Below are positions 12,281 to 24,968 of a stretch of DNA of 64,000 nt, piece by piece. This stretch comes from Apteryx mantelli (taxonomy: Eukaryota; Chordata; Aves; Apterygiformes; Apterygidae). The position numbers were made by a program, and so were the translations under genes. The DNA is taken from contig NC_089978.1 in assembly GCF_036417845.1 (NCBI RefSeq), positions 143,152,288 to 143,216,287 of the forward strand. Reading direction: 5' to 3'. The notes beneath the pieces are model-generated. The model was not told where the DNA came from. It made no database searches and saw only the letters and a list, made by a program, of their open reading frames with translations. Position 1 is the stretch's first letter. Every line of letters starts with the position of its first letter.

Positions 12281-14048
12281 ACTTGCTTAGCCTGCCACAC
12301 ATGGGAATTTAAATATATTTTATTTTGTTATGGTGTGCTTTTATGAGGAGAAGGTGAGGCCTCAGGCAGTTTCCATGCTGCGCATGTGCTACATCTTTTC
12401 CCCTCCTCCTCTTTCATGCGAAATTTCAGCCTCCTGACAGAAAATGCTGGAGTGCTAGAGGTATTCGAAGAATTTTTTTTTTTTCCAAAGGCAAAGCAAA
12501 CTATTTTCCTTAGCCCTCTCTTAGAAAGTGCTGAGTTGTTGAAGCCTCTTTTCTGGGGTATTTTTATCCTATTGCAAAGTGTCAGCCAGTGTGGTTAGAT
12601 TCTGTCAAAAACATAAAGCAGCTAAAAACTGGATTCTCTAATGGAAAGTGATGGAAAAACTGAACTATGTATGTTGTTATTGGTGCTATTATAAAAAGAT
12701 AGCCCACAGAACAGACACATGATAGAAATTCCAGAAATTTGTGAAGAATGTTCTGCCAGAAAGAAACAGTGAGATAGAGATTTTACCTGATGTATATTTT
12801 CAGATGAACTGTTATACAGTATGTACTGAAAATACACATTTCTGCTCTACATGAGAAAGCTCAGGACAGGTAATGCATGAAGCTGATACAGGATATAGCT
12901 TACCAAATTGAACTAGATTATCACTAGCAAGCAGATGTAAGTTTTAAAACTCCCGGAGTTTTCTTTTGTTCAGCTAAATGTATTTTAACACTTTTTATTT
13001 AAACTGATGCTGGCTGTCTATTGCCCAACAGTTCAAAAGTGGTTTTAAAATTCTCCTAGAATCCACCGCTTCCAGGAATGAATCCAGGACGTGTGGGATG
13101 TTTGCCCAGGCAACATTGTAACTGAAACAATACGCTCTGGTTCAGTTACAGATGATTCATTTTGACCATAGATAAGCCTTTGGAAATAATGACTTGAATA
13201 TTTCACTTTGGGAATGGTGCATAAATCTGGGAGCATGCCAGGCATACGCAATGCCCCAGATTTCCAAAAAAGTGGAGGAATTAAAAAGGACCATATGGGC
13301 TTCAGGAAACAAAGGTATGATACAAATGTTTACCTTCAAGTAAATATTTTTTCATCCTGAGGTGAAGTATCCTGAATATGTTTTTCTCATGCACCAATTC
13401 AGTACTAATAACCTGAGGTATAAAAGTACAGCAGTTTGCCCAAATCACATTCATCTCCAGGCATGGAATTTGAAGGTTTTCAGTCATGGGGAACAGTTTT
13501 TCTGCTACCCAATGAAGCAGCATTAGACCATTCTACACTCCAGGCCAGGCTTGCCCTCTGTTTGTAGAAGACAGAGCACAATGAGGTTTTGTACAAGACA
13601 GGATCTCCTAGATGTTGCACAGTGCAAATAAGAGCAAAGGTGTATGCACAAGTAGTTCAGCTCTCAATGCCCTGCGTATCTTAAAAGTTCCAAGGACTCG
13701 TAACTGCGTAATCAGGCAGAAAAAACTCTCTTCAGTGATGAACTCTATGCAAAGTGCTTTGTAAATTTAAGCACTGCTTGGCAAAATGCCCTGCAACTGA
13801 GGCTTGTCAGATGGTCTTCAGAGAATAGTAACATGCCATGTGTTGTGATGACAATCATTTGGATATCCTTTGCTTTACAGTTTATGTGTGACAACTCTAC
13901 TGTATTATTAGCTTGTGTACTCTCTGTTTGTACCATATTTAGTTTTAGCTATATAATTGTGCACTCATAAACAGAAGTTTATTTCTGTATTACAAAAAAA
14001 AAAAGTACTTGGTTCCTGATGTATATAAATGAGCATTTAAAAAAAGAA
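12281..14048. other. AT-rich non-coding DNA, no gene seen
   Basis: Mixed AT-rich DNA with stops in all frames and a short A-run at about 13993. No exon chain, RNA gene or clear repeat was recognised. Confidence 0.5.
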
Positions 14049-14955
14049 AATAGAATAGTTTAGGTTGGAAGGGACCTCTGGAGGTCATCTAGTCCAAAAC
14101 CCCTTCAAAGCAGGACCAGCTACGTGGGGTTGCTCATGGGCTTGTCCCAGTGAAGTCTGGAATATTTCCAAGGATGGAGAGTCCACAGCTTCTCTGGGCA
14201 CCTGTGCCAGTGTTTGACCCACCTCACAGAGAAAAAGCTTTTCCTTATTTTGAGTCAGAATTTCCTGTGTTCCAACTTGTGTCTGTTGCTTCTTGTCCTA
14301 TCACTATGCACCTCCAAGAAGAGTTTGACTCTGCCTTTGCAATACTCTCCCATTAGGTAGCTGAAGACAGTGATAGGATTTCCACTCAGCCTTCTTGTCT
14401 TGAGGCTGAAAAAAACTCAGTTCTCTGAGTATGCCTTGTACATCACGCGCTGCAGCCCCTGATCATCTTGGTGGGCCTCTGCTGGACTTGCTTCTGTACC
14501 TTCCCATACTGGGGAGTCCAAAACCAGACATAGGACTCCAGACATGTTCCCACAGATGCCAAACATAGAGAGAGAAACGCTTCACTCGACCTGCTGGCTG
14601 CATCCTGCTAATACAGCCCAGGATGGGATTGGCCGCCTTTGTCGCAAAGGCACCCTACTGAATCTTGTTCAATATGTTGTCCGCAGGCAGTCCTTTTTTT
14701 GCCAAATTGCTGTCTAGTCAGTTGGTGTCAGGCTGTACGGTAGCATAGGATTATTCCATCTCAGGCACAAGACTTGGCATTGGCCTTTGCTGAACTTTAT
14801 GAGGTTCCTGTCAGCTATTTTTTCCAGTCTATGGAGATCCTGCTGAATAGCAGCCCTACCCTCCCAGAATGTCAGTTGCACATCCCAATTTGGTATTGTC
14901 CACAAACTTGCTGAAAGTGCATTGCATCCCATCATCCAGGTTATTAATAAATGTT
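14049..14955 (-). mobile_element. CR1 LINE, 5'-truncated, antisense to the window
   Basis: The plus strand begins with the reverse complement of the standard avian CR1 3' end (GGTTGGAAGGGACCTCTGGA at 14063-14082, then a CATCTAGTCCA-type stretch). It continues as antisense CR1 ORF2 for about 900 bases, so the element lies on the minus strand with its 3' end at the low coordinate. Minus-strand peptides around 14714-14935 resemble the C-terminal part of the CR1 reverse-transcriptase protein (a KFSKGQCQVLCLRWNNP stretch, compare the family's KFN.GKC.VLHLGRNNP). Frameshifts and stops show it is inactive. Loss of the 5' end is usual for CR1, caused by incomplete reverse transcription. Confidence 0.92.
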
Positions 14956-16070
14956 TAGGGTTTGATGCTCTCTCATGAAATTTATTAGCAGTTTACTCTG
15001 CTAATGCTCCTGAAATAAGCCCTGGATTGAGATACTCAGCAATAGGAAGGATAGCTGCTCCTCTCTCACCTTGTATAGTAGATAAACTTTCTAATCATTA
15101 ACAAAGATAAAATTTCCCATGACTTTTCACAAACAGAAAAAAAAGTTTGGAGGAAAAGAAGGATGAAATCTTAATTCTATGGGAGCTAGTGGACATTTTT
15201 GCCACTACTTATACACATAAGATTTTATACCTTTAAAAATATCAGGTGGCTCTTATTAAAATTACCTGTGTGAAATTCAAATAATTATCTGTCTTGTAGT
15301 AGGGTTTTCTTTGTACTGCAGATTCTTCTACGCAGTTCAGTCCTGTTGAATTTAACCTTGAATGGATCTACTCAGGTATCTGCAAATTTTCTTATTGAGA
15401 ACCTTCTACACTTCTCTGAAGAAATTACTATCCAGGATCAGATCCTAATTAACAGTATACATATCAACTTGATGTATGATTTATTTTAAAATGCTTTGAG
15501 CAAGTAATTAACATCTAAAAATGCTAAAGGATCAAGCTAACAAGACTGCAGGTATAAAGTTCCAGAGCGCTATTTGGAAGTATCAGTTTGTTGAAGCCTA
15601 GTAATTGCTGCAGTGCCTTCTTTCTCTCACCTTCCCTGGATCTAAAATCAGTTCGCCTGCTTGAAATAAAATATATGAGCTTCTGTTATCCTGTAGGGAA
15701 TGTAGAGATTTACACTAGCAGGCTGTTAGGATATGTCTACATGAAAAAGCGTAGTCAGATTTTTCTGTGCAAACATACTCTAAGCTGGTCTGCTACCAGC
15801 CAGATCCAGTTCTGAAGCTGTGAATTAGCTGGGAAATAGGACATATTATTACAAGTTCAGAAATGTGCTAACTAATATGACTGAATTCCTGTGCAATCAG
15901 TTTCCAGTGCAGGAGATCTGTACATATGCATGGGAATGTATTTTTGACCCACAATGATTAGGTAACAGTTTCTGTTCACTTTGAGCACGTGGCATATCAT
16001 ACAAAGTGGGGGGGTGCAGGGAGGAGTGACATAGAACTATACTAGAATGACATTGACTATATTAAAAAGT
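14956..16070. other. Non-coding DNA, no gene seen
   Basis: AT-rich sequence with no convincing exon, plus a short G-run at about 16010. Nothing recognisable. Confidence 0.5.
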
Positions 16071-16203
16071 TAGATTGCTTTAATCCTCCCATAAAGTCAT
16101 AGAGTACAATTTAGATTATTTTAATGCTTCTATAAAGTTACAGAATGTAACTTTCCTCACATTAGGGCTCAGAAAACTTTTAAAGGTGCTTATAAAGTTA
16201 CAA
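16071..16203. repeat. Degenerate ~41-bp tandem repeat, two and a half copies
   Basis: Units at 16071-16111 and 16112-16153 share TAGATT, TTTAAT, a CTYCYATAAAGT block and an AGARTRYAA block. A third partial copy at about 16177-16203 keeps CTTATAAAGTTACAA and runs into the first copy of a longer direct repeat. Confidence 0.65.
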
Positions 16204-16244
16204 TTAACTGCATGCAAGGGAAAAGTTAAGCTTATCAGTAAAAT
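16201..16244. repeat. Direct repeat, copy 1 (partner at 16985-17030)
   Basis: This 44-base stretch, starting CAATTAACTGCATGCAAGGG, recurs in the same orientation 784 bases downstream with a few small indels. Together they bracket a GC-richer segment. Confidence 0.75.
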
Positions 16245-16984
16245 ACATGGCTTATTCCTTCGAGTGATGGTCCTGTTTAGTCACGCTCTGGGTCTCCTGA
16301 CTATTCAAAAGATTCTTCTCTGAAATTCTAATGGCACCAAAGAAGGGGTGGGAGTGCTCCTCACTTCCCCTTGATATCGAATTCACCTTCACCACCTCAG
16401 TCATTCTTACCCATTGTCTTGTTAAAGAGCTTTCTTTTACGTCTCAGTAATGTTATCACACGCACATTCCTTATCTATAATAATTGTGTTGGTTTATCTT
16501 AGATTATTTTTGTTTTGCTGTACCCCTATTTTTATTTAGCTTCTGTGGGAAAGCCTCTTTTCATGATTTTTACAGTTTTCTCAGCTAAACACGTTCTAGT
16601 TGTGATAATTTCTAAGTGCCTAAGAACAGCCCTTGCCTTTGGTGGTGGACAGTGGAGCTCCAGTGCAGGTTTTAAGCAGAGGAAAAAACACAGAGACGGC
16701 TCCTGCCCTGCTGTATTTAGCACTGGTACTGTAAAGTCTCTGCTTTGTAGCAGCAGTCCCAGCCCCCACGGTAGGTGTGCAGGCTTCGGCACACAAAGTG
16801 GGTCTTACGGCAGGCAGTATGCTGGCTCCACCTGTCGGCATGGGCACCGTGGTCCTTACGTGGCTCTGTCTGCCCAAATCACAGTTCCAGCATCTCCCAA
16901 ACTTCAGTGCTGGATGATCTTGGAATTAGAAAATTCAGGTTCCTCCCCACGGACTCTGCACTTACACTCCTGAGTGGACCGTTG
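16245..16984. other. Segment bracketed by direct repeats, origin unknown
   Basis: About 740 bases, GC-richer than the surroundings in its second half (16620-16920). Frames of up to about 150 codons exist on both strands but lack recognisable domains and look like composition-driven open frames. The bracketing repeats suggest insertion or local duplication, but no retroviral primer-binding site, polypurine tract or transposon terminus was identified. Confidence 0.4.
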
Positions 16985-17030
16985 CAATTAACTGCATGCA
17001 AGGGAAAAGTTTAGTTTGTATCAGTAAAAT
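16985..17030. repeat. Direct repeat, copy 2 (partner at 16201-16244)
   Basis: Same orientation and nearly the same sequence as copy 1, ending in ATCAGTAAAAT; a second CAGTAAAATG follows shortly after. Confidence 0.75.
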
Positions 17031-18539
17031 TTGAATTTACTGAATCAGTAAAATGTGACATGCAACTAAGTCTTTGCTGTCCATAAGTACCACTATTGTT
17101 CTGATTCTAGATCAGCACTATGGATGTCAGCTGTACCTTTATCTTTGGATGGGACTCCTTGCCTCCTGCTACCAAGGACATAAGTTTTCTGGGTGCTTCA
17201 GGGTTAACCTGAAGTTGGTTTTTATTGGATTGGAGACAGTATCAAGAATTGTCAAAGGTGGATGAAACTGACCCATTACTTGAGTTTAGACTGATTGTTA
17301 GGATAGTTCAGGTGATCTCTATACTGTGTTTTAAGAATGTTTCTAAGATTTGTAAGATAGCTAACCTCAGCTTTACCCATGCCTTTGCCAAGGTTTATGC
17401 TATGGCAGATGCCACCAGCCAGGGTACAGTGAGTGTCAAGGCCTCCTTTCAATCACTATTATCCTAAATACTCTCAGACTCTCTTAAGCATAACAAGTAT
17501 ACTTCATAGGTAGTAACTGGAGTCAACCACAGCGTGACTGTGCAGTTATGTCCAAACAAAGGCTTGTGCTTGTAAATACACTTTCATAGGATTTAAAAAG
17601 TCATTGCCCAGTCTGATGTAGGTGGACATGTGTAACCTTCAAGTACTGAGCAGGTCTCGGCCTCAGAATACGACAGATGTATTTGGAAAGCATCTAGAAA
17701 GTACTAAAAATGTTTTGTAAAATGTTTTATGATGTAGTCCTGGCTTCTTTAACAATTCACCCTTCCAAGGAGATAATTTGTATCTCATTTTTTTAAAAAT
17801 AATCTTCCTTTCGAGTAAGATTCAGGGTTATTGCAATTTGAATCAGGACATATTTGTGGTTATCGTTAGTTTATTTACATCATTCATTTTTATTTGACAC
17901 TCAAAGTAGCGGTCAGAATAGAGGAAAAAAAAACCCTAAACTCTATTATGTGATAGAGGTAGGAAAGAATTCACATTTGCTGAGATTCCAAACATAATAA
18001 TTTATCAGGACCATAACATATAGGTTATTATGCATGTTTTTCAGCTAAAAATGTGAATCTGAAAATGTCAGAGTAGGAAATTTTAAATTATTATGTCAAT
18101 AGATACAAAACACCATTGCTAACAGATCATTGTTAATATCATATTTCATGTGTATAACCTGTGTTTTTTTTTTCATTTGCGCAACAGCATAAGTTAAATT
18201 TGTATTGTATTTATTGCATTTAAATCAGTCAGCACATTCCATGGAATGAAGCAGAGCTCATTTTCTGCTGGCATAGGCTTGAAAAGCATCCTTTTCCTCA
18301 GTATGAGTTATCTGAGAACTGCAGCTAAATTTCTGTTATTATCATTCATTTTTATTATTCATTGTGGGTTGTCATGCACTTTGCTTTGATATACCATTGT
18401 CATTTTATGAAAGTAATCACCAATTACTACCTCTAGTTTATTCTTAGGTATTGGAAAAGTTCATCTGCTCAATGATAAAAAATAGAAAGAGATTAATTTT
18501 AAGTCCATTGCATGCATATGGAATGTTCTCTATGAATTC

Positions 18540-18660
18540 AGTGAGCTTTCATCAAGTCCAAAGAAGTAAAGTCCATTTGTGCTTAAACATGTGAATTTCC
18601 ATTGAATTCAATGGAGTTTTCTTGTGCTGGATTCAGAGTAGAACTCAGTTGTGAGTGATC
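18540..18660. repeat. Remnant of an old palindromic interspersed repeat
   Basis: The centre, 18599-18614, is the perfect palindrome CCATTGAATTCAATGG. The flanks carry GAAGTAAAGTCCATT on one side and GTGCTGGATTCAGAGTA on the other. The same type of core (CCATTGAAGTCAATGG and GTGTAAATCCA words) appears in weaker form elsewhere in the window, and I know this word pattern from interspersed sequences of reptiles and birds. A short non-autonomous DNA element is the best guess; the family is not assigned. Confidence 0.45.
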
Positions 18661-20616
18661 AAGCGAGATTGGGAGTGATTTCTATAATTTTCTGCTTAAT
18701 TATAAACAATACATTATATGAAAGTTATTGCATAGTTTTGTAGAGGTTTGCCGTGTTACTACAGCTCACTAAGTATAGCTTACCCTTCAGTCAGGCATCA
18801 GCTTCTTCACATTTGTCAACATTGTTCTCTTTTGCAAAGATGATGTAGAATCTGTCCTTTTTGAGAGCACAGCAGAATGTTTTTAGATGCAAGTGCAACT
18901 GTTATAAGTTCAAAATAAATTCTGACCACTGAGATCAGATCTGTAAGCAGCAAAAGCTATTCCAGGTGAAAGCTAATAGGTTATAAGAGAAGTCTAAGTA
19001 GCCCCAGCCGAAATATTTCAAGTGGTAATGGGCACAGAATGCTTAGGAATTTTAAATGATCATGTAATTTGACATATGAAACATAAAACTCCTGAGGTTA
19101 TCTACAGCATAACTCTAAGTCTTGATACTTACAACATGAAATATTTTCTAAAGGAAAAACCCTGGAGATCAGCTTGCTTTTTGGAAAGTCAATCCTTTTT
19201 GTGTGTGCTAGAGAAAGAAAAAAACACCCTTGTTTTCCTATCACCAGCAGCAGCATAAAAGTTTTTAAGAGGTTAACGCTTCTAAACAAGTTAAACTGAG
19301 CAACACTTTTAATTTCATTTGGCTAATACGCTACCTTTAAGATTATGATGATTAAGGACTTGATTGTGAAAGAGTCCTTTTGTGTTTTCACAGATTTCTG
19401 TTCCCGCCTGATAGTTAACACCCATCAACTTGTAGTTCCCATCACTAACACTGATTTTAAAAAGATCTCAAGCTACTATGCACAAGACAGTCTTGAATTC
19501 TCCCAAAAAGTAGATTTGTATATTAGAGAAATTGCGTGGAGATTCATGTCCATCACATGCAAAAAACCTGTTAATTATGCAACTCGAAGAGCACAACAAA
19601 ACATTTATACTATATTATAAAGGTGTTATCTAAGGGTGGAACATAAATTTTTGTAAAGTAAGGCAGGAAACAGCTGAACTTCATGGCAATTGGGAAGGCA
19701 GTGTTGGGGACCTTTTGGAGAGAAGAATCTTGCAAAGCCAACAATGCCCATGTAGCCATCTCAGTAATATCACATAAGGCCAAGATTACCTAGAAAACAG
19801 TATCAGAAATAACATATTTGGGGATGGATGTAGCAAAACTGAGACTACTAGGGAAAAAAATAATTAGAGGCTGGTTGTTTATTTAGGAGGGGACTGAGGT
19901 AGAGAAAGGGATGGTTGAGAAACACAAAAAGGTTCGGTAAGATATGCAAATACTGTAACTGGGACTGTCTGGGTGCAACTCACAGAGCGCAATGTGCTTG
20001 GAGAAGGGCAATAAACTAAACCTGCTTTTCTGATCATATCACACCTCAAGCCTGCTTCTACAGTTAGGAGAGCTATGGTGACTACCTTCCTGGCAAGGAA
20101 ATACCCAGGACGGATGCATCAAGCATGCTAGTTATCACTGTGTAGGTGCCCCTTCTGGACCCGATAACATCGGCACTATCCTAACAGTTGCAGGTCAGAT
20201 TATGTTTTTCCCTGTGTCAGAAGGGATTCACTGTCTTCAGCTGGCTTTCCTCCTTGTGCCAACACTCAGCCCAGCCGCTGTTTGTGTCTTGGAGGAAAAA
20301 TAGTATCCTAAGGGATGCTGCTTCTCCTCATGCTTTGAGGCTCACAATGTCTATACAATGGATCTCTTTTCCTGCCTCAGAAGGTAGGTCAGGTCAAAAC
20401 GAGCATTCACCAGTGAATGATGGACCTTAACATTGTGTAGACGTTACTACACTGGCTGGTGTAGTGACACAGGTGTGGAGAAAGCAGTAGAAGCAGGAAA
20501 ACAAATGCAAAGAGCAGTTTGAGCCGTGAAGACAATGCAGCGACCAAATAGGTTGGCAGAGCTATAGCTAGCATGCTTCCTTCTGTTGCGTAATTCCTAT
20601 ATTGATAATCCCACTT

Positions 20617-20637
20617 AAAAAAAATAATAATAATAAT
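20617..20637. repeat. AAT microsatellite
   Basis: An A-run followed by about five AAT units. Confidence 0.75.
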
Positions 20638-21040
20638 TTGTTTCCAGATTTGAGACTTTTCTGAAAAAGTGCCCTACACGATTTTTTTCAGAGAGATGCT
20701 TACATTTCACTGATAAGACCATAAAGAAATAAGAGCTCCTGTGTGCTCAGTCTGCTTGAAAAATCAGGCCACTGACTTTTGAATGTATAATTTCCAGAGG
20801 AAGCTTTCCTCCTACAGGCAAACTACTGTGTTGTCTGATTGTTTTTCTTTTCCCTGAACAAGTCTGTAAACTCCTTCTGGCAGGATATGTGAAGGCATTT
20901 TGTTCATTAGTAAAGCATACAGTACTTCACTGATGCTCAGTACCACTGGGCATTGATCAGCCTCCTCTTTTGCAATTTGGTCCTGATTTTGGGATAGGTT
21001 TCTTGAGCACAGACAAGGAGGCATGTCACAAATACTGGTT

Positions 21041-21186
21041 AAAAAAAAAAAAAAAATTGCCCCAACTGCTTCGCAGCATGGCTCTCATGTACTCTCTCCC
21101 AGAACAGCACCTGTTATAATCAAACAAGCTGTTTCCTCCTTTATCTAAGAAGGAATAAAGGAAAAAAAAAAAAAAAAAAAGGAAAA
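21041..21186. repeat. Two A-runs about 105 bases apart
   Basis: A16 at 21041-21056 and A19 at 21162-21180, the second preceded closely by AATAAA at 21154-21159. They could be decayed tails of retroposed copies, but the stretch between them is not recognised and the spacing from AATAAA to the A-run is shorter than in normal cleavage. Confidence 0.5.
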
Positions 21187-23903
21187 AAGTCTCTAACATT
21201 CCTGATAACTGTCAGTTAAAAATATGCAAAATTTATTGCTGAATAAAAAATAAGTAGATCTGAAGACAATGACCTCTTCCCTCACCCTGCCCATATATTA
21301 ATTCTGATTAGTTATACATTTGCCTGGTGGGAGTAAAGCAGAACAGACTTCTTGTTTGAAGATGCAGAGGACATTGTCTTCACAGGCACATCAAGTTTAA
21401 GGAATGCAACATACCATCTCTCTGCTTATTCATGTTTTTAGCCACCTTTGGTTCATTTATCTCCCATTAAAAAGTTTTTTTTATTTGGTATCCTTCCAGG
21501 ATTACCTGTACTATAGTTTAATAATAGGCTTATAAATGTATCATAACAGTCATTACAGTTGGCACAGTCAGGAGTCTTTTACTCAACCCAAGACTCACAT
21601 GATTCCCTGTTGTTATAGCCACATTCAAGCGGCTGACAGCCCCAGGACAAACCAAACCACACAGTCATTGCCTGTCACAGGAGTGCTTGAAACCACGTAA
21701 ATCTCATCTAGCTCTTACCCTTTCCCACTTTCCTCCCACACCCCAATTCAGCCAGTTCCACAGACAAGTTGGGTCATGTAGCTGCTAGTAGATAACTTCA
21801 GCTTTTCTCTTTTCTTCTTTTTTTTCAGTGCAGTCAGTCCACCAGCTGAACTGCTAATGCAGCATTGCAACCAGCACCTGAACCAAGAACATGCTGGAGC
21901 GAGTGATGCAAAGGGAGTTTAATGCACTTGTCTCAGTCCTGGAGGCTGGCATTTGAATCTCAACCTAAGGTACAATAACCTCATCCTAGCACTAATTTTT
22001 GCCAAGCACAGTTTGTAGGATTCAGTACTTTCTGCCTGTCAGTATTTCTCTATAGAGAAATGCCAGGATGCAAATAAAAGAGATGTTGAAGATCAAAAAA
22101 GGAGTACATAACGATACTCTGGGAAACTTAATTCCATAAAGGTCTCATTCACCTGTGTGCAGACTAGCAGACATCAAAGTCTTCCTAGAGCTTCTCATGA
22201 AATAGGATCTCAAGTTCAACTTTTATATGACCATTGTGTAATATATAGGTAAAACCTGAGCACAATCCAGAAGTGTTCATGTAAGCAAAACTTCAGTGGT
22301 GCTTCCTGGACTCTCTGTCTTTATTTTTTTTCCACCACATAGTAACATTTGCAATCAACATTTTCAATCCATTTTGCAGGGTCACTGAGGAGATAAAAAC
22401 TATCATTCAGTGCCCAAAACAACTGCTAGGAATAGATGTACAACACCTAAAAACACCTAGTGTATATCACAGTTCAGTTTTGTCTTGTTTCTGTTGATGC
22501 TTTTAATGCAAATCCGTAAGGGTCAAGAACTATCCTTTTGTTTTGTCCATACATATTCCTTCCTTCGGTCCGGCAGACTGGCTGTGAAAGGCACATCTGC
22601 ACAAAAATATGGACAAGTCTGGGCAAGAACTCCTGAAAAAGCTTGATGTAGTCTTTTTGCACCCTTATTCCTTCAAAAAAAACCAATCTCCTCCAACATT
22701 TTTGTTTAAGTCTGTGTATTAAAGAAACACAGTTATCTTTTATATCTTATATTTCTTCTAGGTAACCAGGGTAAGAGTCAGGACATACCTTTTATAGGCT
22801 CTGAACGGGAATTTCTATACCTTTTCTTTAGTAAGGAGTCAGAAGCAGAGCAGAAAGAAGTGAGTATTTAAATCAATGGAAATAAACAAAGAGGCAAAAG
22901 TAGCTGTGACCCTGTTCTGGGATTTATCACGACTGTTGCTTTGTCTGGACACAGTCCTGAAATACAGTTCACAGTATAACATATGGGTACTGACATGCAA
23001 GATTTTGCAAGAAGCACTGATATCTTACAGCTAGAGCTGCTCGAAGCTCTTTTCCCTGTCCAAAAGGAGGAATGCATGGAAAAACAGTTTTAAAATTATT
23101 TTCAACAAAATATTTCAACATGAAATATTAAAAAGGTCATTTTCAATATGTTAGCATTTCTCTTCCTTCTTGTTTTCTTTGATGAGGAAGAAATGTCCCA
23201 AGATCTGAATCTCAGGAAAGGCATAATTCTTTTGCCACACTGTTCGAATACCAACAAGTTTTGTAAAAACAAAAACAAGCAAAAGCTTGTATGCATGGCA
23301 ATATAGGAGAGACTGAGACAGAGTTAATTCTACTTAATTCCGTGAAAAAAAACAACTAAAAACAATCCATTTTGAAATTTTCTGTAAAGAAATAAAGCAA
23401 GGTGAAGATCTTTCAAATGAAACATATAAGAAAAAGTAAAAGAACAAATGCAAACTATTCAAGCAGGACCATTAGCAGGATTAAACTGACTAAAAGCCAG
23501 TCTGTTGGATAAGAGACTAGCTGCTTGGTGTGAATGTCTGTAAATAGATGCTGGCAGAATGGAAGGGGGGCGGGGGGAGGAAAGGATTATTCTAGTGCTA
23601 TATTTTAAATGATAACTGTAAGCCCTGAGATACAGTCTCTCAAGCCACCCCTCTAAACAGAAGAAGAAACTTATTCCAATAATAGAATGAACTGATATGG
23701 TATCCAGTATAATGTATTTACTGTGTGCAGTCGAAAGGAAACTCATTTGTCTTTATTAATTTTACTAAGCCTACTGTTAGATGGCCTGTTCTTCCAGTTG
23801 TCCTGGAGCAAGGAGTTACAGCCCTCTGTAACACTGAAGTACTATTTTGGTTTTATAAAGGAGTCAAGAAGTACAAGGATCTCTTGTACTGCAATGTTAG
23901 CAC

Positions 23904-23939
23904 TGTTATACCTACAGTTATTGTTATACCTACAGTTAT
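23904..23939. repeat. Exact 18-bp tandem duplication
   Basis: The unit TGTTATACCTACAGTTAT occurs twice with no gap. Identity is complete, so the duplication looks recent. Confidence 0.85.
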
Positions 23940-24142
23940 CTCTATTGCTAGAAATTGCTTCCACATTTTTTTCCAGTACATGAAATAGGAAAGCAAGGCA
24001 CTTCAGAACGATGTTTTGAGCAGCCTGTATACCAGGCAAGGAAGTGCACCAATGGCAAAAAACAAAGGAAAAGTATCATTTCAGGCACATCAGCATCCAT
24101 TTCTAGTCAGAATGCACAGCACAGCTCTCCCTTAAAGTGCTC

Positions 24143-24172
24143 CCCCCCCCCCAACACCCTACACACACACAC
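24143..24172. repeat. Poly-C followed by CA microsatellite
   Basis: A run of about ten C residues followed after a few bases by a short (CA)n tract. Confidence 0.75.
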
Positions 24173-24579
24173 TCTTCACATAGCAGAGACCAAGAAGGTG
24201 AGCATGCAAGCTTTAACATGCTGCAGTTTAGTTACCCATGTCAGACAGGTACCTCCTGTGCAAGTCCCTTAGGCCTAAACCCCGAAGTTTAAAACCCACA
24301 AGTTTTGCAGTCACCAAGCTACAGTCTCAGGTATAGGTACTCCATCCTGCCAATGTTTGACTTAACAAAATTTTTTTGTTTAGTAATCCTGAAGAGAATA
24401 AGTCCCACTCCCTAAAATAAGTATCAGTGCAAGATTGCCCAGGCCTGCCAGTGACAGTAAATCACCTGTACCAAAAGAGAATCCTTACTCAATCTGAAAC
24501 AGTTTAACTAATTTAATGATAGTCTAGGAGAACAACAATAGTAATCAGTGACAGCTTGTGCTTATCACAAGTAAATACT

Positions 24580-24968
24580 TGTTACGATAGTGTTGCCCGT
24601 AAAGAAACACAACTACGAAAGCAGTTATATGCGGTGCTTTATTAAGGACCCGGGGTCTCAGGGACTCATGTCCAAAGCTGAGAATCCCAAATCCCCGTTT
24701 AACTTGGTTAATATTTATAGTGTTTGGTTATATAATACTATTTCAATACAATCAACATAGTTGCTAAGTTAGATATTTGATTTATAGTGTTTGGTTATAT
24801 AACATAATCAACAGAATTGCTAAGTTACATGATTGTTTCCCATTTACGGTTTCTTCAGTTACTGTTGCCAAGATTTGCTTAACATTTACCTAGTTCATCA
24901 GACCGTACAGTTACCCAACACCTGTGATTATATTTCTCAACACATAAAATTTCTCACATAATGTAACA
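24580..24968 (-). mobile_element. Solo retroviral-type LTR, minus orientation
   Basis: The segment begins TGTTAC and ends GTAACA on the plus strand, so it has the 5'-TG...CA-3' inverted ends of an LTR. Read on the minus strand it contains TTATATAA TATA-like boxes at 24802-24795 and 24735-24728, then AATAAA at 24643-24638, then about 55 bases to the end, which is the normal U3-R-U5 order. It holds an internal 67-bp duplication. No second LTR or internal viral genes lie nearby, so it is a solo LTR left by recombination of an endogenous retrovirus. Flanking duplications are not clean (ATACT on one side, ATAGG on the other), which fits age or a slightly wrong boundary. Confidence 0.68.
24712..24845. 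repeat. 67-bp tandem duplication inside the LTR
   Basis: Two copies offset by 67 bases share TTTATAGTGTTTGGTTATAT, an AATCAACA block and TTGCTAAGTTA. Each copy carries one TATA-like box, so the U3 core promoter is duplicated. Confidence 0.8.

Larger units (their letters stand above)
17031..21040. other. AT-rich non-coding DNA, no gene seen
   Basis: No exon chain was found. It contains a 16-bp perfect palindrome at 18599-18614 within a probable old palindromic repeat (about 18540-18660) and an AAT microsatellite at 20617-20637. Short open frames have no recognisable content. Confidence 0.5.
21187..24579. other. Non-coding DNA downstream of UPK3A, no gene seen
   Basis: No exon of the neighbouring human gene FAM118A was recognised on either strand. 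It contains an 18-bp palindrome at 22044-22061, a G-rich patch at about 23564-23580, an 18-base tandem duplication at 23904-23939 and a C-run plus CA repeat at about 24143-24172. Confidence 0.45.

Noticed and set aside
16515..16973. 152-codon plus-strand frame between the direct repeats
   Set aside because: No recognisable domain, an overlapping open frame on the other strand, and no supporting splice or promoter context.
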